From VXYL01 sp964348085 (GTDB taxonomy: Bacteria; Pseudomonadota; Gammaproteobacteria; Pseudomonadales; Azotimanducaceae): a stretch of DNA of 64,000 bases. The notes below the pieces were generated by a model. The model searched no databases, had not been told where the DNA came from, and worked only from the letters and a program-made list of their open reading frames with translations. Numbering within the stretch: the stretch's first letter is position 1; each line of letters opens with the position of its first letter. This document shows, piece after piece, positions 19,599 through 31,521 of the stretch. Where the stretch lies: positions 1-64,000 of the forward strand of contig CAYGBI010000007.1 in assembly GCA_964348085.1 (NCBI GenBank). The letters run 5' to 3'. The translations under genes and the position numbers were made by a program.

Positions 19599-20307
19599 GG
19601 GGCTTCTTCGCGTGCAGCATGTAGTTGACGCTCACGTCGCGACCGAACGCGCAGCGGCGGGTGAAGGGGTTGTAGCGCACGCCGGCGATATCCACTACGA
19701 CCAGCCCGGCGTCCCGGCAGGCGCGAGCCAGTTCCGCCGGCCGGATCAGTTTCTCGTAGTGATGGGTGCCCTTGGGCAGTAGCTTGAGCACGTACTCGGC
19801 ACCGACGATGGCCAACGCGAAAGCCCGCGCGGTGCGGTTGATGGTGGCGAGAAAGACATCGCCTCCGGGGGCGGCGAGTCCGGCCAAGGCTTGCACGGCG
19901 GAGGCGAAATCCGGAACGTGTTCCAAGGTCTCGAGGCAGGTTACGACGTCGAACTCCCCGGGTTCGCTCGCCAGATAGTCCTCGGCCGTCCCGGCGACGT
20001 AAGTGACTTGGTCGGCGACACCGGCTACGGCGGCGTGCCGCTTGGCGACGGCGAGGGGGGCTTGCGCGGCGTCGATGCCCGTCACTTCGGCGCCTAGAGC
20101 GGCGAGCGCTTCGGTGAGCAAGCCGCCGCCGCAGCCAACGTCAACGACCGAGTGTCCGTCGAGCTCGGCGCGGGCGCGGATGTAATCGACGCGCGGGCCG
20201 TTGATGTCGTGCAGCGGTTTGAACTCGCCGTCCGGATCCCACCAACGCTGCGCCAAGGCATCGAACTTGGCGAGCTCCCCGTCGTCGGCGTTGGCCATCC
20301 CGCTCAT
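19591..20307 (-). CDS. ubiG: Ubiquinone biosynthesis O-methyltransferase
   Basis: SAM-dependent methyltransferase for both O-methylation steps of ubiquinone synthesis. The start MSGMANADDGELAKFDALAQ leads into RWWDPDGEFKPLHDINGPRV, the diagnostic UbiG N-terminus. SAM motif I is VVDVGCGGGLLTEALA, and LETLEHVPD and KGTHHYEKLIRPAEL follow. It has 238 residues. Its ATG overlaps the stop of the upstream deaminase (ATGA). It implies ubiquinone-based respiration. Confidence 0.96.
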   Translation of the reverse strand: MSGMANADDGELAKFDALAQRWWDPDGEFKPLHDINGPRVDYIRARAELDGHSVVDVGCGGGLLTEALAALGAEVTGIDAAQAPLAVAKRHAAVAGVADQVTYVAGTAEDYLASEPGEFDVVTCLETLEHVPDFASAVQALAGLAAPGGDVFLATINRTARAFALAIVGAEYVLKLLPKGTHHYEKLIRPAELARACRDAGLVVVDIAGVRYNPFTRRCAFGRDVSVNYMLHAKKPHV

Positions 20308-21662
20308 CGCTGCACAGCGAGCCGATCGCGCCATGACGCGGCGCGGCGGACGATCGCGTCGATGTCCATCGTTGGCCATTCGCCGTTTTGGTAAACGCAT
20401 TGGCCGCCCACGAAGGTGTGCGTTACCCGCGCCGCCGGCGCGCAATGAACGAGCTGCGCGTGGACATCGTGCAGCGGTTGCAGGCTCGGGGCGCGTAGAT
20501 CGATCGCCACCAAGTCCGCGCGTTTGCCCGGTTCGATGGACCCCACTTGGTCGGCCATGCCAAGGGCTTGGGCGCCGCCCAAGGTGGCCATCGCCAGCGC
20601 CTCGGTGGCCGGTAGCGCGGTGGCGTCCTGGCCCGCGCTCTTCGCCAGCAACGCCGCCAAGCGCGTTTCGGCGAACATATCCAAGCCGTTGTTGGAGGCC
20701 GCGCCGTCGGTGCCGATGCCGACCACGGCGCCAGCGCGGCGAAACTTCGTCACTGGGCAGACGCCGCTGGCGAGTTTCATGTTCGAGTGCGGGCAGTGGA
20801 TCACACGCACGCCACGCTCGGCCACGAGCCGGATGTCGTCGGCGCCGACCGCCGTCATGTGGACCGCCTGCAAGGTCTCGTTGAACAACCCCATGCCGTC
20901 CAACAGGCGAATCCAAGTGCTGCCGTGCCGCCGCTTGGCGTCGGCGACTTCGGCTTCGGTTTCGTGGAGGTGAATGTGCATGTCCACATCGAGCTCGTTC
21001 GCCAGCATCGCCGCTCGCTCCAAGCTCTTTTGCCCTACCGCATAGGCCGAATGCGGGCCGAAGCAGGTGGTGATCAACTCGTCGTTGCGAAAACGGTCTT
21101 GCGCGGCGAGCCCTTTGGCGAAGCACTCGTCGACGTCCTTGGAGTAGGCGTTGGCGACTTCGATGATCGGAAACGCGGCCTGCAGGCGAAACCCCGCATC
21201 GCGGGCGACCTCGGCCGCCTCTTCAGGGAAGTAATACATGTCCGCCGCCGTGGTGGTGCCGGCGGCGAGCATTTCCGCGATGGCCAGCGCGGTGCCGTCG
21301 CGCACGAAAGTCGCTGTCACCCAACGCCCTTCCAGTGGCCAGATGGTGTTGCGCAGCCAAGCGTCGAGCGGTTCGGATTCCCCCAGCCCGCGCAGCAGCG
21401 TCATCGCCAAATGGCCGTGGGCGTTCACCAAGCCCGGCATCAGCAGGTGATGGTCGAGCGCCAAGCGCCGCGCCGAAGGGTATCGCTCGAGAAGTTCCCC
21501 GCGCTCCCCCACGGCCACGATGTCCGCGCCCCGCACGACGACTGCGGCGTCGTCGAGGACCGTGTTCGCCGGCGCGATGGGCAGCAGAAAGCGCGCCGTC
21601 AGCAGGAGGTCCGCAGCACCCTCGACGGCACCCGAAACAGCGTCTGAGCGCCCTTCGTGCAT
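20304..21662 (-). CDS. TRZ/ATZ-type amidohydrolase (MTA/SAH deaminase family)
   Basis: 452-residue metal-dependent amidohydrolase. Metal ligands are visible as NAHGHLAM, HIHLHETEAEV (His), HMTAVG and GIGTDGAASNN (Asp). HCPHSNMKLASGVCPV is characteristic of the 5-methylthioadenosine/S-adenosylhomocysteine deaminase group. Its place before ubiG matches Pseudomonas. Deamination of MTA or SAH is plausible given the family; the exact substrate is not proven. A perfect TATAAT lies six bases upstream of the only good start codon, which suggests a leaderless transcript. Confidence 0.88.
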   Translation of the reverse strand: MHEGRSDAVSGAVEGAADLLLTARFLLPIAPANTVLDDAAVVVRGADIVAVGERGELLERYPSARRLALDHHLLMPGLVNAHGHLAMTLLRGLGESEPLDAWLRNTIWPLEGRWVTATFVRDGTALAIAEMLAAGTTTAADMYYFPEEAAEVARDAGFRLQAAFPIIEVANAYSKDVDECFAKGLAAQDRFRNDELITTCFGPHSAYAVGQKSLERAAMLANELDVDMHIHLHETEAEVADAKRRHGSTWIRLLDGMGLFNETLQAVHMTAVGADDIRLVAERGVRVIHCPHSNMKLASGVCPVTKFRRAGAVVGIGTDGAASNNGLDMFAETRLAALLAKSAGQDATALPATEALAMATLGGAQALGMADQVGSIEPGKRADLVAIDLRAPSLQPLHDVHAQLVHCAPAARVTHTFVGGQCVYQNGEWPTMDIDAIVRRAASWRDRLAVQR

Positions 21663-21668
21663 GTGCCG

Positions 21669-21674
21669 ATTATA
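21669..21674 (-). promoter_or_regulatory. TATAAT -10 box of the deaminase-ubiG-yciK operon
   Basis: On the minus strand a consensus TATAAT ends six bases before the ATG at 21662. Initiation about seven bases downstream would fall on the start codon itself. A -35 match is weak (no TTGACA-like hexamer at 16-18 bases). Confidence 0.45.
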
Positions 21675-21714
21675 GCCGCCGTGATAAACTTGGCGGGTTT
21701 AGTCAGAAGGCGCT

Positions 21715-24398
<2,684 letters not shown>

Positions 24399-24402
<4 letters not shown>

Positions 24403-25517
24403 CGCAGGCGGCGAATGTGGCGAACGCGGCGAATAAAGTAGTGCGCGCTTTCAATTTTTCCGCTGGCCCGGCAGCGCTGCCGGATGCGGTGCTGGAACAG
24501 GCGCGGGCCGAGCTGCTGGACTATCAGGGCCGCGGCTTGTCGGTGATGGAGATGAGTCATCGCTCGCCGGAGTTCATCGACATCGCAGAACGCGCGGAAA
24601 GCGATCTGCGCGACCTGCTCGACATCGGCGACGACTATCACGTGCTGTTCGTGCAAGGCGGCGCCTCGCTGCAGTTCGCCATGTTGCCGCTGAATCTAAG
24701 CCGTGCCGAGGACACGGTCGATTTCGTTCACACGGGCAGTTGGGGAGGCAAGGCCATCGCGGAGGCCGAGCGTCTGGTCAAGGTCAATATCGCGGCCTCC
24801 TCGGCGACTGACCGCTTCACTCATGTGCCGGAACCTGCGATTTGGCGGCTGACCAAGGACGCCGCGTATTGCCACATCGTCGCCAACGAGACCATTGGCG
24901 GGGTGCAGTTCCAAGACTTCCCGAGTCCGTCGGCGCCGTTGGTGGCGGACATGTCGTCCGAGTTGCTGTCGCGTCGGATCGATGTGCGTCGTTTCGGTGC
25001 GATCTATGCGGGCGCACAGAAGAATATCGGGCCGGCGGGACTCTGCGTGGTTATTCTGCGCAAGGACTTGGCCGGCCGTGCCCGTCCCGGCACGCCGCGC
25101 ATCCTCGACTACGAAACGCTCGCCGCGCATGGCTCGATGTTCAATACGCCGCCGACGTACACTTGGTACCTCGCGGGGCTGGTGTTCCGTTGGCTCAAGG
25201 AGCGAGGCGGGGTGGCGGAGATAGAGAAGGTCAACCGGCGCAAAGCGGCGAAGCTCTACCAAGCCATCGACGCCAGTAACTTCTACACGGCGCCCGTCGA
25301 CAAGCGTTCCCGCTCCCTCATGAATGTGCCGTTCACCCTCGCCGACGCCAAACTCGACGCGGACTTCTTGCGCGGGGCGGAGGAACGGCGATTGTTGAAC
25401 CTCAAAGGCCACCGCAGCGTCGGGGGAATGCGCGCCAGCCTGTACAACGCGGTTGGCGAAGAGGCGGTGGACGCCCTCGTCGAGTACATGGCCAGCTTCG
25501 AGGAAGAACGCGCGTGA
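24399..25517 (+). CDS. serC: Phosphoserine aminotransferase
   Basis: PLP enzyme of the serine pathway that also serves pyridoxal phosphate synthesis. FNFSAGPAALPDAVLEQA is the SerC start. The PLP lysine is in YAGAQKNIGPAGLC. RSVGGMRASLYNA is the C-terminal signature. The length of 372 residues is slightly longer than usual because of an Ala/Asn-rich N-terminal dozen residues. It overlaps gyrA upstream and pheA downstream by four bases each. Confidence 0.97.
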
Positions 25518-26617
25518 GCGGCGACGGCGAACGGGCGGCCTTGTCGGCCGTGCGCGATCGCATTGACGACATCGATCGGCAACTGCGCGCACTGTTGAAT
25601 CAGCGTGCTGCGTGCGCTCAGGAAGTCGCGCGCATCAAAGCGGAGTCGGAAACCGCCGAACCGCCCGTCTATTACCGACCGGAGCGAGAGGCGCAGATCC
25701 TCGCCCGTTTGCGCGAAAACAACGAAGGCCCGTTGTCGGACGCGCACATCGAGCGTCTGTTCCGAGAGATCATCTCCTGCTGTCTATCGTTGGAACAGCC
25801 GCTCACCATCGCCTGCCTCGGGCCGACGGGCACCTATACGGAGGTCGCGGCCGTCAAGCAGTTCGGTCACTTCGCCAAGATGCGTACACTGCCCTCGGTG
25901 GCGGATGTGTTTCGGGAAGTCGAATCCGGCGCCGCTCACTATGGCGTGGTAGCCGTGGAGAACAGCACCGAGGGCATGGTCAAACACACCTTGGACTGCT
26001 TCATGGCGTCGACCTTGAGCATCTGCGCGGAGATCGAGTTGCCGATTCACCACGCGCTCTTGATCAAACGCGGCGGAGATCCCGAGGCGCTGCGGGAGAT
26101 CTGCTCTCACGAACAGTCGCTGGCGCAGTGTCGGCGTTGGCTGGATACGCACTACCCGACCTTGTCGCGGCGCCCCGTGGCGAGCAACGCCGAGGCGGCC
26201 CGGATCGCCGCCGAGCGCGACGGCTGCGCGGCGATCGCCGGCGAGGCCGCGGCGAACCGCTACGGGCTGGACATGGTGCAAACCAATATCGAGGATCAGC
26301 CGGACAACAAGACTCGCTTCTTCGTCATCGGCGATCAAGCGGTGGCGCCGAGCGGCCGTGATCGCACATCGATCATGGTGTCTACCCGCAACGAACCCGG
26401 TGCGCTGTACAAGGTGCTGGAGCCGTTCCACCGTCATGGCATCAGCCTGTCCCGCATCGAATCGCGACCGTCCCAAGTGTCGTCGTGGAACTACGTCTTC
26501 TTTATCGACTTTGAAGGGCATCGCAGCGAGACCGCCATCGCCAGCGTGCTGGACGAGTTGACTCGCGTGGCGACGGACGTGAAGAACTTGGGTTCCTATC
26601 CCCGCGCCGGCGCGTGA
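25514..26617 (+). CDS. pheA: Chorismate mutase / prephenate dehydratase (P-protein)
   Basis: Bifunctional enzyme from chorismate to phenylpyruvate. The AroQ chorismate mutase domain is at residues 10-95 (RDRIDDIDRQLRALLNQRA). The dehydratase domain follows (LGPTGTYTEVAA; VENSTEGMV). The C-terminal ACT domain starts at about 285 (NEPGALYKVLEPF, then SRIESRPS, the Phe-binding motif), so feedback inhibition by phenylalanine is expected. It starts at GTG overlapping serC (GTGA). Length 367. Confidence 0.96.
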   Translation: MSGDGERAALSAVRDRIDDIDRQLRALLNQRAACAQEVARIKAESETAEPPVYYRPEREAQILARLRENNEGPLSDAHIERLFREIISCCLSLEQPLTIACLGPTGTYTEVAAVKQFGHFAKMRTLPSVADVFREVESGAAHYGVVAVENSTEGMVKHTLDCFMASTLSICAEIELPIHHALLIKRGGDPEALREICSHEQSLAQCRRWLDTHYPTLSRRPVASNAEAARIAAERDGCAAIAGEAAANRYGLDMVQTNIEDQPDNKTRFFVIGDQAVAPSGRDRTSIMVSTRNEPGALYKVLEPFHRHGISLSRIESRPSQVSSWNYVFFIDFEGHRSETAIASVLDELTRVATDVKNLGSYPRAGA

Positions 26618-26618
26618 G

Positions 26619-27737
26619 ATGACGACGCCGAGGAACATCAACGCGCCGATCGCGTCGCTTGCGCCCTATCAGCCGGGCAAGCCGATTGACGAACTCGTCC
26701 GCGAACGCGGCATTGACGACGCGGTGAAGCTGGCGAGCAACGAGAATCCACGCGGGCCGGGAAGGCGGGTGCGCGAGGCGTTGGCGGCGGCCGTGGACGA
26801 CATCAGCCGCTATCCCGACGGTAGCGGGTTCCGGCTCAAGAATGCGCTGGCGGCGCACTTGGATGTGGCGCCGGAACGAATCACCCTGGGCAATGGCTCC
26901 AACGACGTACTCGACTTGGCCGCCCGGGTGACGGTGTCCCCTGGAACGGGCGGCGTGGTGGACGAGCACTGTTTCGTGGTCTATCCGCTGGCGATCGCCG
27001 CGGCCAACGGCACGGTGACTACCGTGCCCTCGAAAGCGTGGGGGCACGATCTGGCGGGCCTGGCGGCGGCCATCGACGACCAAACGCGCATCGTCTACCT
27101 CGCCAATCCGAACAATCCGACCGGCACGTGGGTGAGCGAGTCGGCCCTCGCCGAGTTCTTGGACCGGGTGCCGGGGCGCGTTTGGGTGGTGCTCGACGAA
27201 GCCTATGCCGAGTATGCCGAGCACGCCGCGGTAGCCGACTATCCGGACAGCTTGCGACTGCTTGACGCCCATCCGAACCTCATTGTCACGCGCACGTTTT
27301 CGAAGATCTACGGCTTGGCGGCGTTGCGGATCGGCTACGCGGTCAGTTCGCCGCAGTTCGCGGAGCTGATGAATCGGGTGCGCCAGCCGTTCAACGCCAA
27401 TAGTTTGGCGCTCGCCGCCGCCGAAGCCGCGCTGGCCGACCGCGACTACGTCGCCGAAAGTCGCCGGCTGAACAGCGAAGGCATGGCGCAGCTTGAGCGG
27501 GGACTGAAGGCGCTCTCTTTGTCGTGGATCCCGTCGATCGGCAATTTCATCACCTTCCATGTCGGTGCCGGGCGCGACAGTTTGGCGATCTACGACGCCA
27601 TGCTGAGCGATGGCGTGATCGTGCGCCCTGTCGCCAACTACGGAATGCCGGATCATTTGCGTGTCACCGTTGGCGTAGCGGGGGAAAACGAGCGCTTCCT
27701 GGCCGCCTTGCGGCGGGCACTGCGCAGCGTGGCGTGA
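26619..27737 (+). CDS. hisC: Histidinol-phosphate aminotransferase
   Basis: Fold-type I PLP aminotransferase, 372 residues. VKLASNENPRGPG is at the N-terminus, LANPNNPTGTWV in the middle and the PLP lysine in TRTFSKIYGLAALRIGYA. In this operon position (between pheA and tyrA, as hisC2 of Pseudomonas) it probably also serves aromatic transamination. It begins one base after the pheA stop. Confidence 0.93.
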   Translation: MTTPRNINAPIASLAPYQPGKPIDELVRERGIDDAVKLASNENPRGPGRRVREALAAAVDDISRYPDGSGFRLKNALAAHLDVAPERITLGNGSNDVLDLAARVTVSPGTGGVVDEHCFVVYPLAIAAANGTVTTVPSKAWGHDLAGLAAAIDDQTRIVYLANPNNPTGTWVSESALAEFLDRVPGRVWVVLDEAYAEYAEHAAVADYPDSLRLLDAHPNLIVTRTFSKIYGLAALRIGYAVSSPQFAELMNRVRQPFNANSLALAAAEAALADRDYVAESRRLNSEGMAQLERGLKALSLSWIPSIGNFITFHVGAGRDSLAIYDAMLSDGVIVRPVANYGMPDHLRVTVGVAGENERFLAALRRALRSVA

Positions 27738-28558
27738 GCGACGAGCGGTCTCTGCTGCTCATTGGCACCGGTCTCATTGGCGGATCGTTCGCTTTGGCCG
27801 CCAAAGCCTGCGGCCTGTACGACCGGGTGGTCGGGATGGACCGCGACGAGCGGGCGCTCGACGCGGCCATGCGGCTGGGCGTTATCGACGCCAGCACGGA
27901 CGTTGTGGACGAGTGCTGCGACGCGGCTTGCGTGGCCGTGCCGGTGGGCGGCATCGCCCCGTGCGTGCGCGATGCGGCGGCCAAAGTGCCGCTTGTTTTC
28001 GATGTGGGTAGCGTCAAGCGCCCGATCATCGACGCGCTGCGGCCGTTGCCAAGCAACTATGTGCCGTGTCATCCCATCGCCGGCTCGGAACGCAGCGGCG
28101 CGGCGGCGGCGCGTGCCGACTTGTTCCGCGACCGCACCGTGGTGCTCACGCCGACCCCCGGCACGGATGCGACGGCGACGGCGGCGGTGCGCGAGTTGTG
28201 GCAGGCGATCGGCGGTCGTGTCGTCGTGGAAAGCGCCGCGGTCCACGACGATCGCTTCGCCTTGGTCAGCCACCTGCCGCACTTGGTGGCGTTCGCGTTC
28301 ATGGAAGTGGCGAGTCGCGCCGACTCCCTCGCCCAAGTCGGCGGCGGCTTCCGAGATTTCACGCGCATCGCCGCCGCCGACGCGGACGTTTGGGTGGACA
28401 TCCTGCGCGGCAACCTAGGCCCGGTGCGGCGTCATCTCGACGCGCTGATCGAATCGCTGAACGGTTACGTCGCCGCGGCGGAAGGGGACGGCGAGGCGTT
28501 GCGATCCCGCATCGCGGCCGCCGCGGCGGCGAAACGCGCTTTGCCTGCGAGCAGTTGA
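27734..28558 (+). CDS. tyrA: Prephenate dehydrogenase
   Basis: NAD(P)-dependent oxidative decarboxylation of prephenate (or arogenate) to the tyrosine precursor. The Rossmann motif LLIGTGLIGGSFALA is at residues 7-21. FDVGSVKRPI, CHPIAGSERSG with the catalytic His, and HLPHLVAFA follow. It starts at GTG overlapping the hisC stop (GTGA). At 274 residues it is a stand-alone TyrA. In Pseudomonas the equivalent gene is fused to, or followed by, aroA; here cmk follows at once. Confidence 0.93.
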   Translation: MSDERSLLLIGTGLIGGSFALAAKACGLYDRVVGMDRDERALDAAMRLGVIDASTDVVDECCDAACVAVPVGGIAPCVRDAAAKVPLVFDVGSVKRPIIDALRPLPSNYVPCHPIAGSERSGAAAARADLFRDRTVVLTPTPGTDATATAAVRELWQAIGGRVVVESAAVHDDRFALVSHLPHLVAFAFMEVASRADSLAQVGGGFRDFTRIAAADADVWVDILRGNLGPVRRHLDALIESLNGYVAAAEGDGEALRSRIAAAAAAKRALPASS

Positions 28559-29262
28559 ACCGCGTCGACGTCATCGCCATTGACGGCCCCGGGGGATCCG
28601 GCAAAGGCACCGCCGCGGCGGGCGTTGCCGAACGCTTCGGCTGGCGATTGCTCGACAGCGGCGCGCTCTATCGCGTCGTCGCCTTGATCGCCGGGCGGCG
28701 CGGCGTCGATTTCACGGACGACCGCCGCTTGGCCGCCTTGGCGGATGGACTCGGCATCGCGTTCACGGCCAACGCGGTGCTGGTGAACGGCCGCGACGAA
28801 GCGGAGAACATCCGTGCGCCGCACATCGCCGATGCGGCATCCCGGGTGGCGTCGTCGCCGGCGGTGCGCCGAGCGCTGCTCGCTGCACAGCACGGGTTTC
28901 GCCGGCCCCCGGGCTTGGTCGCGGACGGCCGCGACATGGGCACAGTGGTGTTCCCGGACGCTCGTCTCAAGGTGTTCCTCACGGCGAGCGCGATGGAACG
29001 CGCCAAACGACGCTACCGGCAGTTGAAGGACCGCGAGCCGAATGTTAAGTTATCCGGCCTTTTCGAGGCCATTCGGGAACGCGACGAGCGCGACCGCACA
29101 CGCGCCGTTTCGCCCCTCGTTGCCGCGCCGGACGCAGTGACCATCGACTCCACGAGAATGTCGATCGCCGAGGTCACCGACGCGATTCTCGACCTCGCGC
29201 AACGAAAGGGATTGGCGCCGTCCGGGTCGCCGCGAGATACGGACGGCAAACGCAACGTATGA
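28555..29262 (+). CDS. cmk: Cytidylate kinase
   Basis: Phosphorylates CMP and dCMP. The P-loop is AIDGPGGSGKGT at residues 8-19. The nucleotide motifs LLDSGALYRVVAL and VADGRDMGTVVFPDA are diagnostic. It has 235 residues, with a polar C-terminal extension of about 15. The start is a TTG overlapping the tyrA stop (TTGA); no ATG or GTG lies before the P-loop, so the TTG is required. Confidence 0.95.
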   Translation: MNRVDVIAIDGPGGSGKGTAAAGVAERFGWRLLDSGALYRVVALIAGRRGVDFTDDRRLAALADGLGIAFTANAVLVNGRDEAENIRAPHIADAASRVASSPAVRRALLAAQHGFRRPPGLVADGRDMGTVVFPDARLKVFLTASAMERAKRRYRQLKDREPNVKLSGLFEAIRERDERDRTRAVSPLVAAPDAVTIDSTRMSIAEVTDAILDLAQRKGLAPSGSPRDTDGKRNV

Positions 29263-29272
29263 ACAGGATGAT

Positions 29273-31087
29273 ATGGCGGAAGAACTGGAAACCCCTACGC
29301 AAGACGTTTCGTCGGAGGACGCGCTGCCATTCGAAGGCGTAGCAGCACCGTCGGAGAGCAGCCAAGGCAACGGCAGCTTTGCCGAGCTCTTCGAGCAGAG
29401 CCTCGCCCACATCGTGATGGAACCCGGTTCCATCGTCACCGGCACGGTAGTCGACATCGACAAGGACTTCGTGGTCGTTCACGCCGGCCTGAAGTCCGAA
29501 GGCGTTATCCCGCGTAGCCAGTTCTACAACGAGAACGGGGAGTTCGCCCTCGAAGTAGGCGACGAGGTCAAGGTCGCCATGGAGACCGTCGACGACGGCC
29601 AAGGCGAAACCCGGCTCTCCCGCGAACAAGCCCGTCGCGCGGAGTCTTGGCAGATGCTCGAACATGCGTTCGAGAACAACGAAGCCGTAAAGGGCGTGCT
29701 CAACGGCAAGGTCAAAGGCGGCTTCACCGTCGATGTGGATGACATACGCGCATTTCTTCCCGGCTCCTTGGTGGATATCCGACCGCTGCGAGAGACCGCC
29801 CACTTGGAAGGCCGTCGGTTGGAGTTCAAGGTCATCAAACTCGATCAGCGCCGCAACAACGTGGTGGTTTCGCGTCGCGCCGTGCTCGAAGAGGAAAACA
29901 GCGTCGAACGCGAGGCGCTGTTGGCCTCCTTGCAGGAAGGACAAGAGATCAAGGGCGTCGTCAAGAACCTAACCGACTATGGCGCGTTCGTCGATTTAGG
30001 CGGCGTCGACGGCCTCTTGCACATTACCGACATGGCGTGGCGACGAGTTAGGCATCCGAGCGAAATGGTCACCGTCGGCGACCAAGTGCAGGTGAAGATC
30101 CTGCGCTTCGACCGCGAGAAAAACCGGGTTTCCTTGGGTATGAAGCAGCTCGGCGACGATCCGTGGGTGGATATCACGCGTCGCTACAGCGCCGGCGTCC
30201 GGGTGGTGGCAACGGTCACCAACCTCACCGATTACGGATGCTTCGCCGAGATCGAGGAGGGTGTCGAAGGGCTGGTACACGTCTCCGAGATGGATTGGAC
30301 CAACAAGAACATCCACCCGAGCAAGGTGGTCGCCGTGGGCGACGAGGTCGAGGTGGAGGTGCTCGATATCGACGAGGATCGCCGCCGCATCTCGCTCGGC
30401 ATCAAGCAGTGTCGGCCCAACCCTTGGGACGAGTTCGCCGCCGCCCACAGGGGGGGCGACCGGGTGCGGGGGCGCATCAAGTCCATTACCGACTTCGGCA
30501 TCTTTGTCGGCTTGCCCGGCGGCATCGACGGCTTGGTGTACCTCTCGGACATCTCTTGGAACGAGCTGGGCGAAACGGCGGTGCGACGCTATAGCAAGGG
30601 CGAGGAGATCGATTCCGTCATCCTGTCGATTGATCCTGCGCGCGAGCGTATCTCCCTCGGCATCAAGCAGTTGGATGAAGATCCGTTCACGGATTACATC
30701 GCCGCGCACCCGCGCAACAGCATCGTCAGCGGCGAAGTCATCGTGGTGGACGCCAAGGAAGCCGTGGTAAGACTGGCGGCGGAAGTGGAAGGCTACATGA
30801 AGGCTTCGGAACTCCGCGTCGACCGGGTGCAGGACGCCCGCTCCGCGGTGTCGGTGGGTAGCGAGGTCTCGGCAAAGATCATTGGTATCGACCGGCGCAA
30901 CCGGACCATCGAGTTGTCCATCCGGGCGCGCGAAAGGGACGACGAAGTACAGGCCCACCGCGAGTATCGGCGCCAAGAGGTCGAGCGCCCCGGGCCCACT
31001 ACCTTGGGCGATCTCATCAAGGCGCAGATGAACCGGCGTGACTCTGGCCGGCGCGACTCCGGCCGGCGAGATTCCAGAAGAAGATGA
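29273..31087 (+). CDS. rpsA: 30S ribosomal protein S1
   Basis: 604 residues with six S1 OB-fold repeats. The last four are the clearest, each having a form of 'V-x-G-x-V-x-x-x-x-x-Y-G-x-F-V' (for example KNLTDYGAFVDLGGVDGLLH near residue 235). It recruits mRNA to the 30S subunit. AGGA lies five bases before the ATG. The normal S1 length is about 557-560. The extra residues form a basic C-terminal tail built from RRDSG units encoded by a 15-base direct repeat (31027-31077). Confidence 0.97.
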   Translation: MAEELETPTQDVSSEDALPFEGVAAPSESSQGNGSFAELFEQSLAHIVMEPGSIVTGTVVDIDKDFVVVHAGLKSEGVIPRSQFYNENGEFALEVGDEVKVAMETVDDGQGETRLSREQARRAESWQMLEHAFENNEAVKGVLNGKVKGGFTVDVDDIRAFLPGSLVDIRPLRETAHLEGRRLEFKVIKLDQRRNNVVVSRRAVLEEENSVEREALLASLQEGQEIKGVVKNLTDYGAFVDLGGVDGLLHITDMAWRRVRHPSEMVTVGDQVQVKILRFDREKNRVSLGMKQLGDDPWVDITRRYSAGVRVVATVTNLTDYGCFAEIEEGVEGLVHVSEMDWTNKNIHPSKVVAVGDEVEVEVLDIDEDRRRISLGIKQCRPNPWDEFAAAHRGGDRVRGRIKSITDFGIFVGLPGGIDGLVYLSDISWNELGETAVRRYSKGEEIDSVILSIDPARERISLGIKQLDEDPFTDYIAAHPRNSIVSGEVIVVDAKEAVVRLAAEVEGYMKASELRVDRVQDARSAVSVGSEVSAKIIGIDRRNRTIELSIRARERDDEVQAHREYRRQEVERPGPTTLGDLIKAQMNRRDSGRRDSGRRDSRRR

Positions 31088-31179
31088 GGCATCGCCTTGT
31101 GCCGAGCGAGTGCTGAACTGCGAGAAATTAACCGGACAAGACTAGGTTGCCTCTGACGAGCGACCTGTAGGCGTGTGCA

Positions 31180-31473
31180 GTGACAAAGTTCGAGCTGATC
31201 GAAAGGATTGCCACCTGTCAGCGGGAGTTGACAACCAAGGATATCGAGTTGGCGGTCAACACGTTGCTTGAAGATATCGCGGCTACGCTGGCGCGAGGGG
31301 AGCGAGTGGAGGTGCGCGGCTTCGGCAGTTTCTCCTTGCGCTATCGGGCGCCTCGGATTGGCCGCAACCCCAAGACGGGCGAACCTGTCGGCCTGCCTGC
31401 TCGGCATGTGCCGCATTTCAAACCGGGCAAGGAACTACGAGAACGGGTTACCGCCGGCCGCTTCCGCACTTGA
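31180..31473 (+). CDS. ihfB: Integration host factor subunit beta
   Basis: 97-residue DNABII protein. RGFGSFSLRYRAPRIGRNPKTGE is the HU/IHF DNA-binding arm with its conserved RNPKTG, and HFKPGKELRERV closes the protein. The start MTKFELIERIA uses GTG. Pairing with an IhfA encoded elsewhere would give the DNA-bending heterodimer. Position after rpsA is the standard gamma/betaproteobacterial arrangement. The 90 bases between rpsA and ihfB hold no gene. Confidence 0.96.
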   Translation: MTKFELIERIATCQRELTTKDIELAVNTLLEDIAATLARGERVEVRGFGSFSLRYRAPRIGRNPKTGEPVGLPARHVPHFKPGKELRERVTAGRFRT

Positions 31474-31521
31474 ACGCGGCGTCCCCGCGGTTTGCACACC
31501 TTGGGGGTTCGGCGGCGGATT

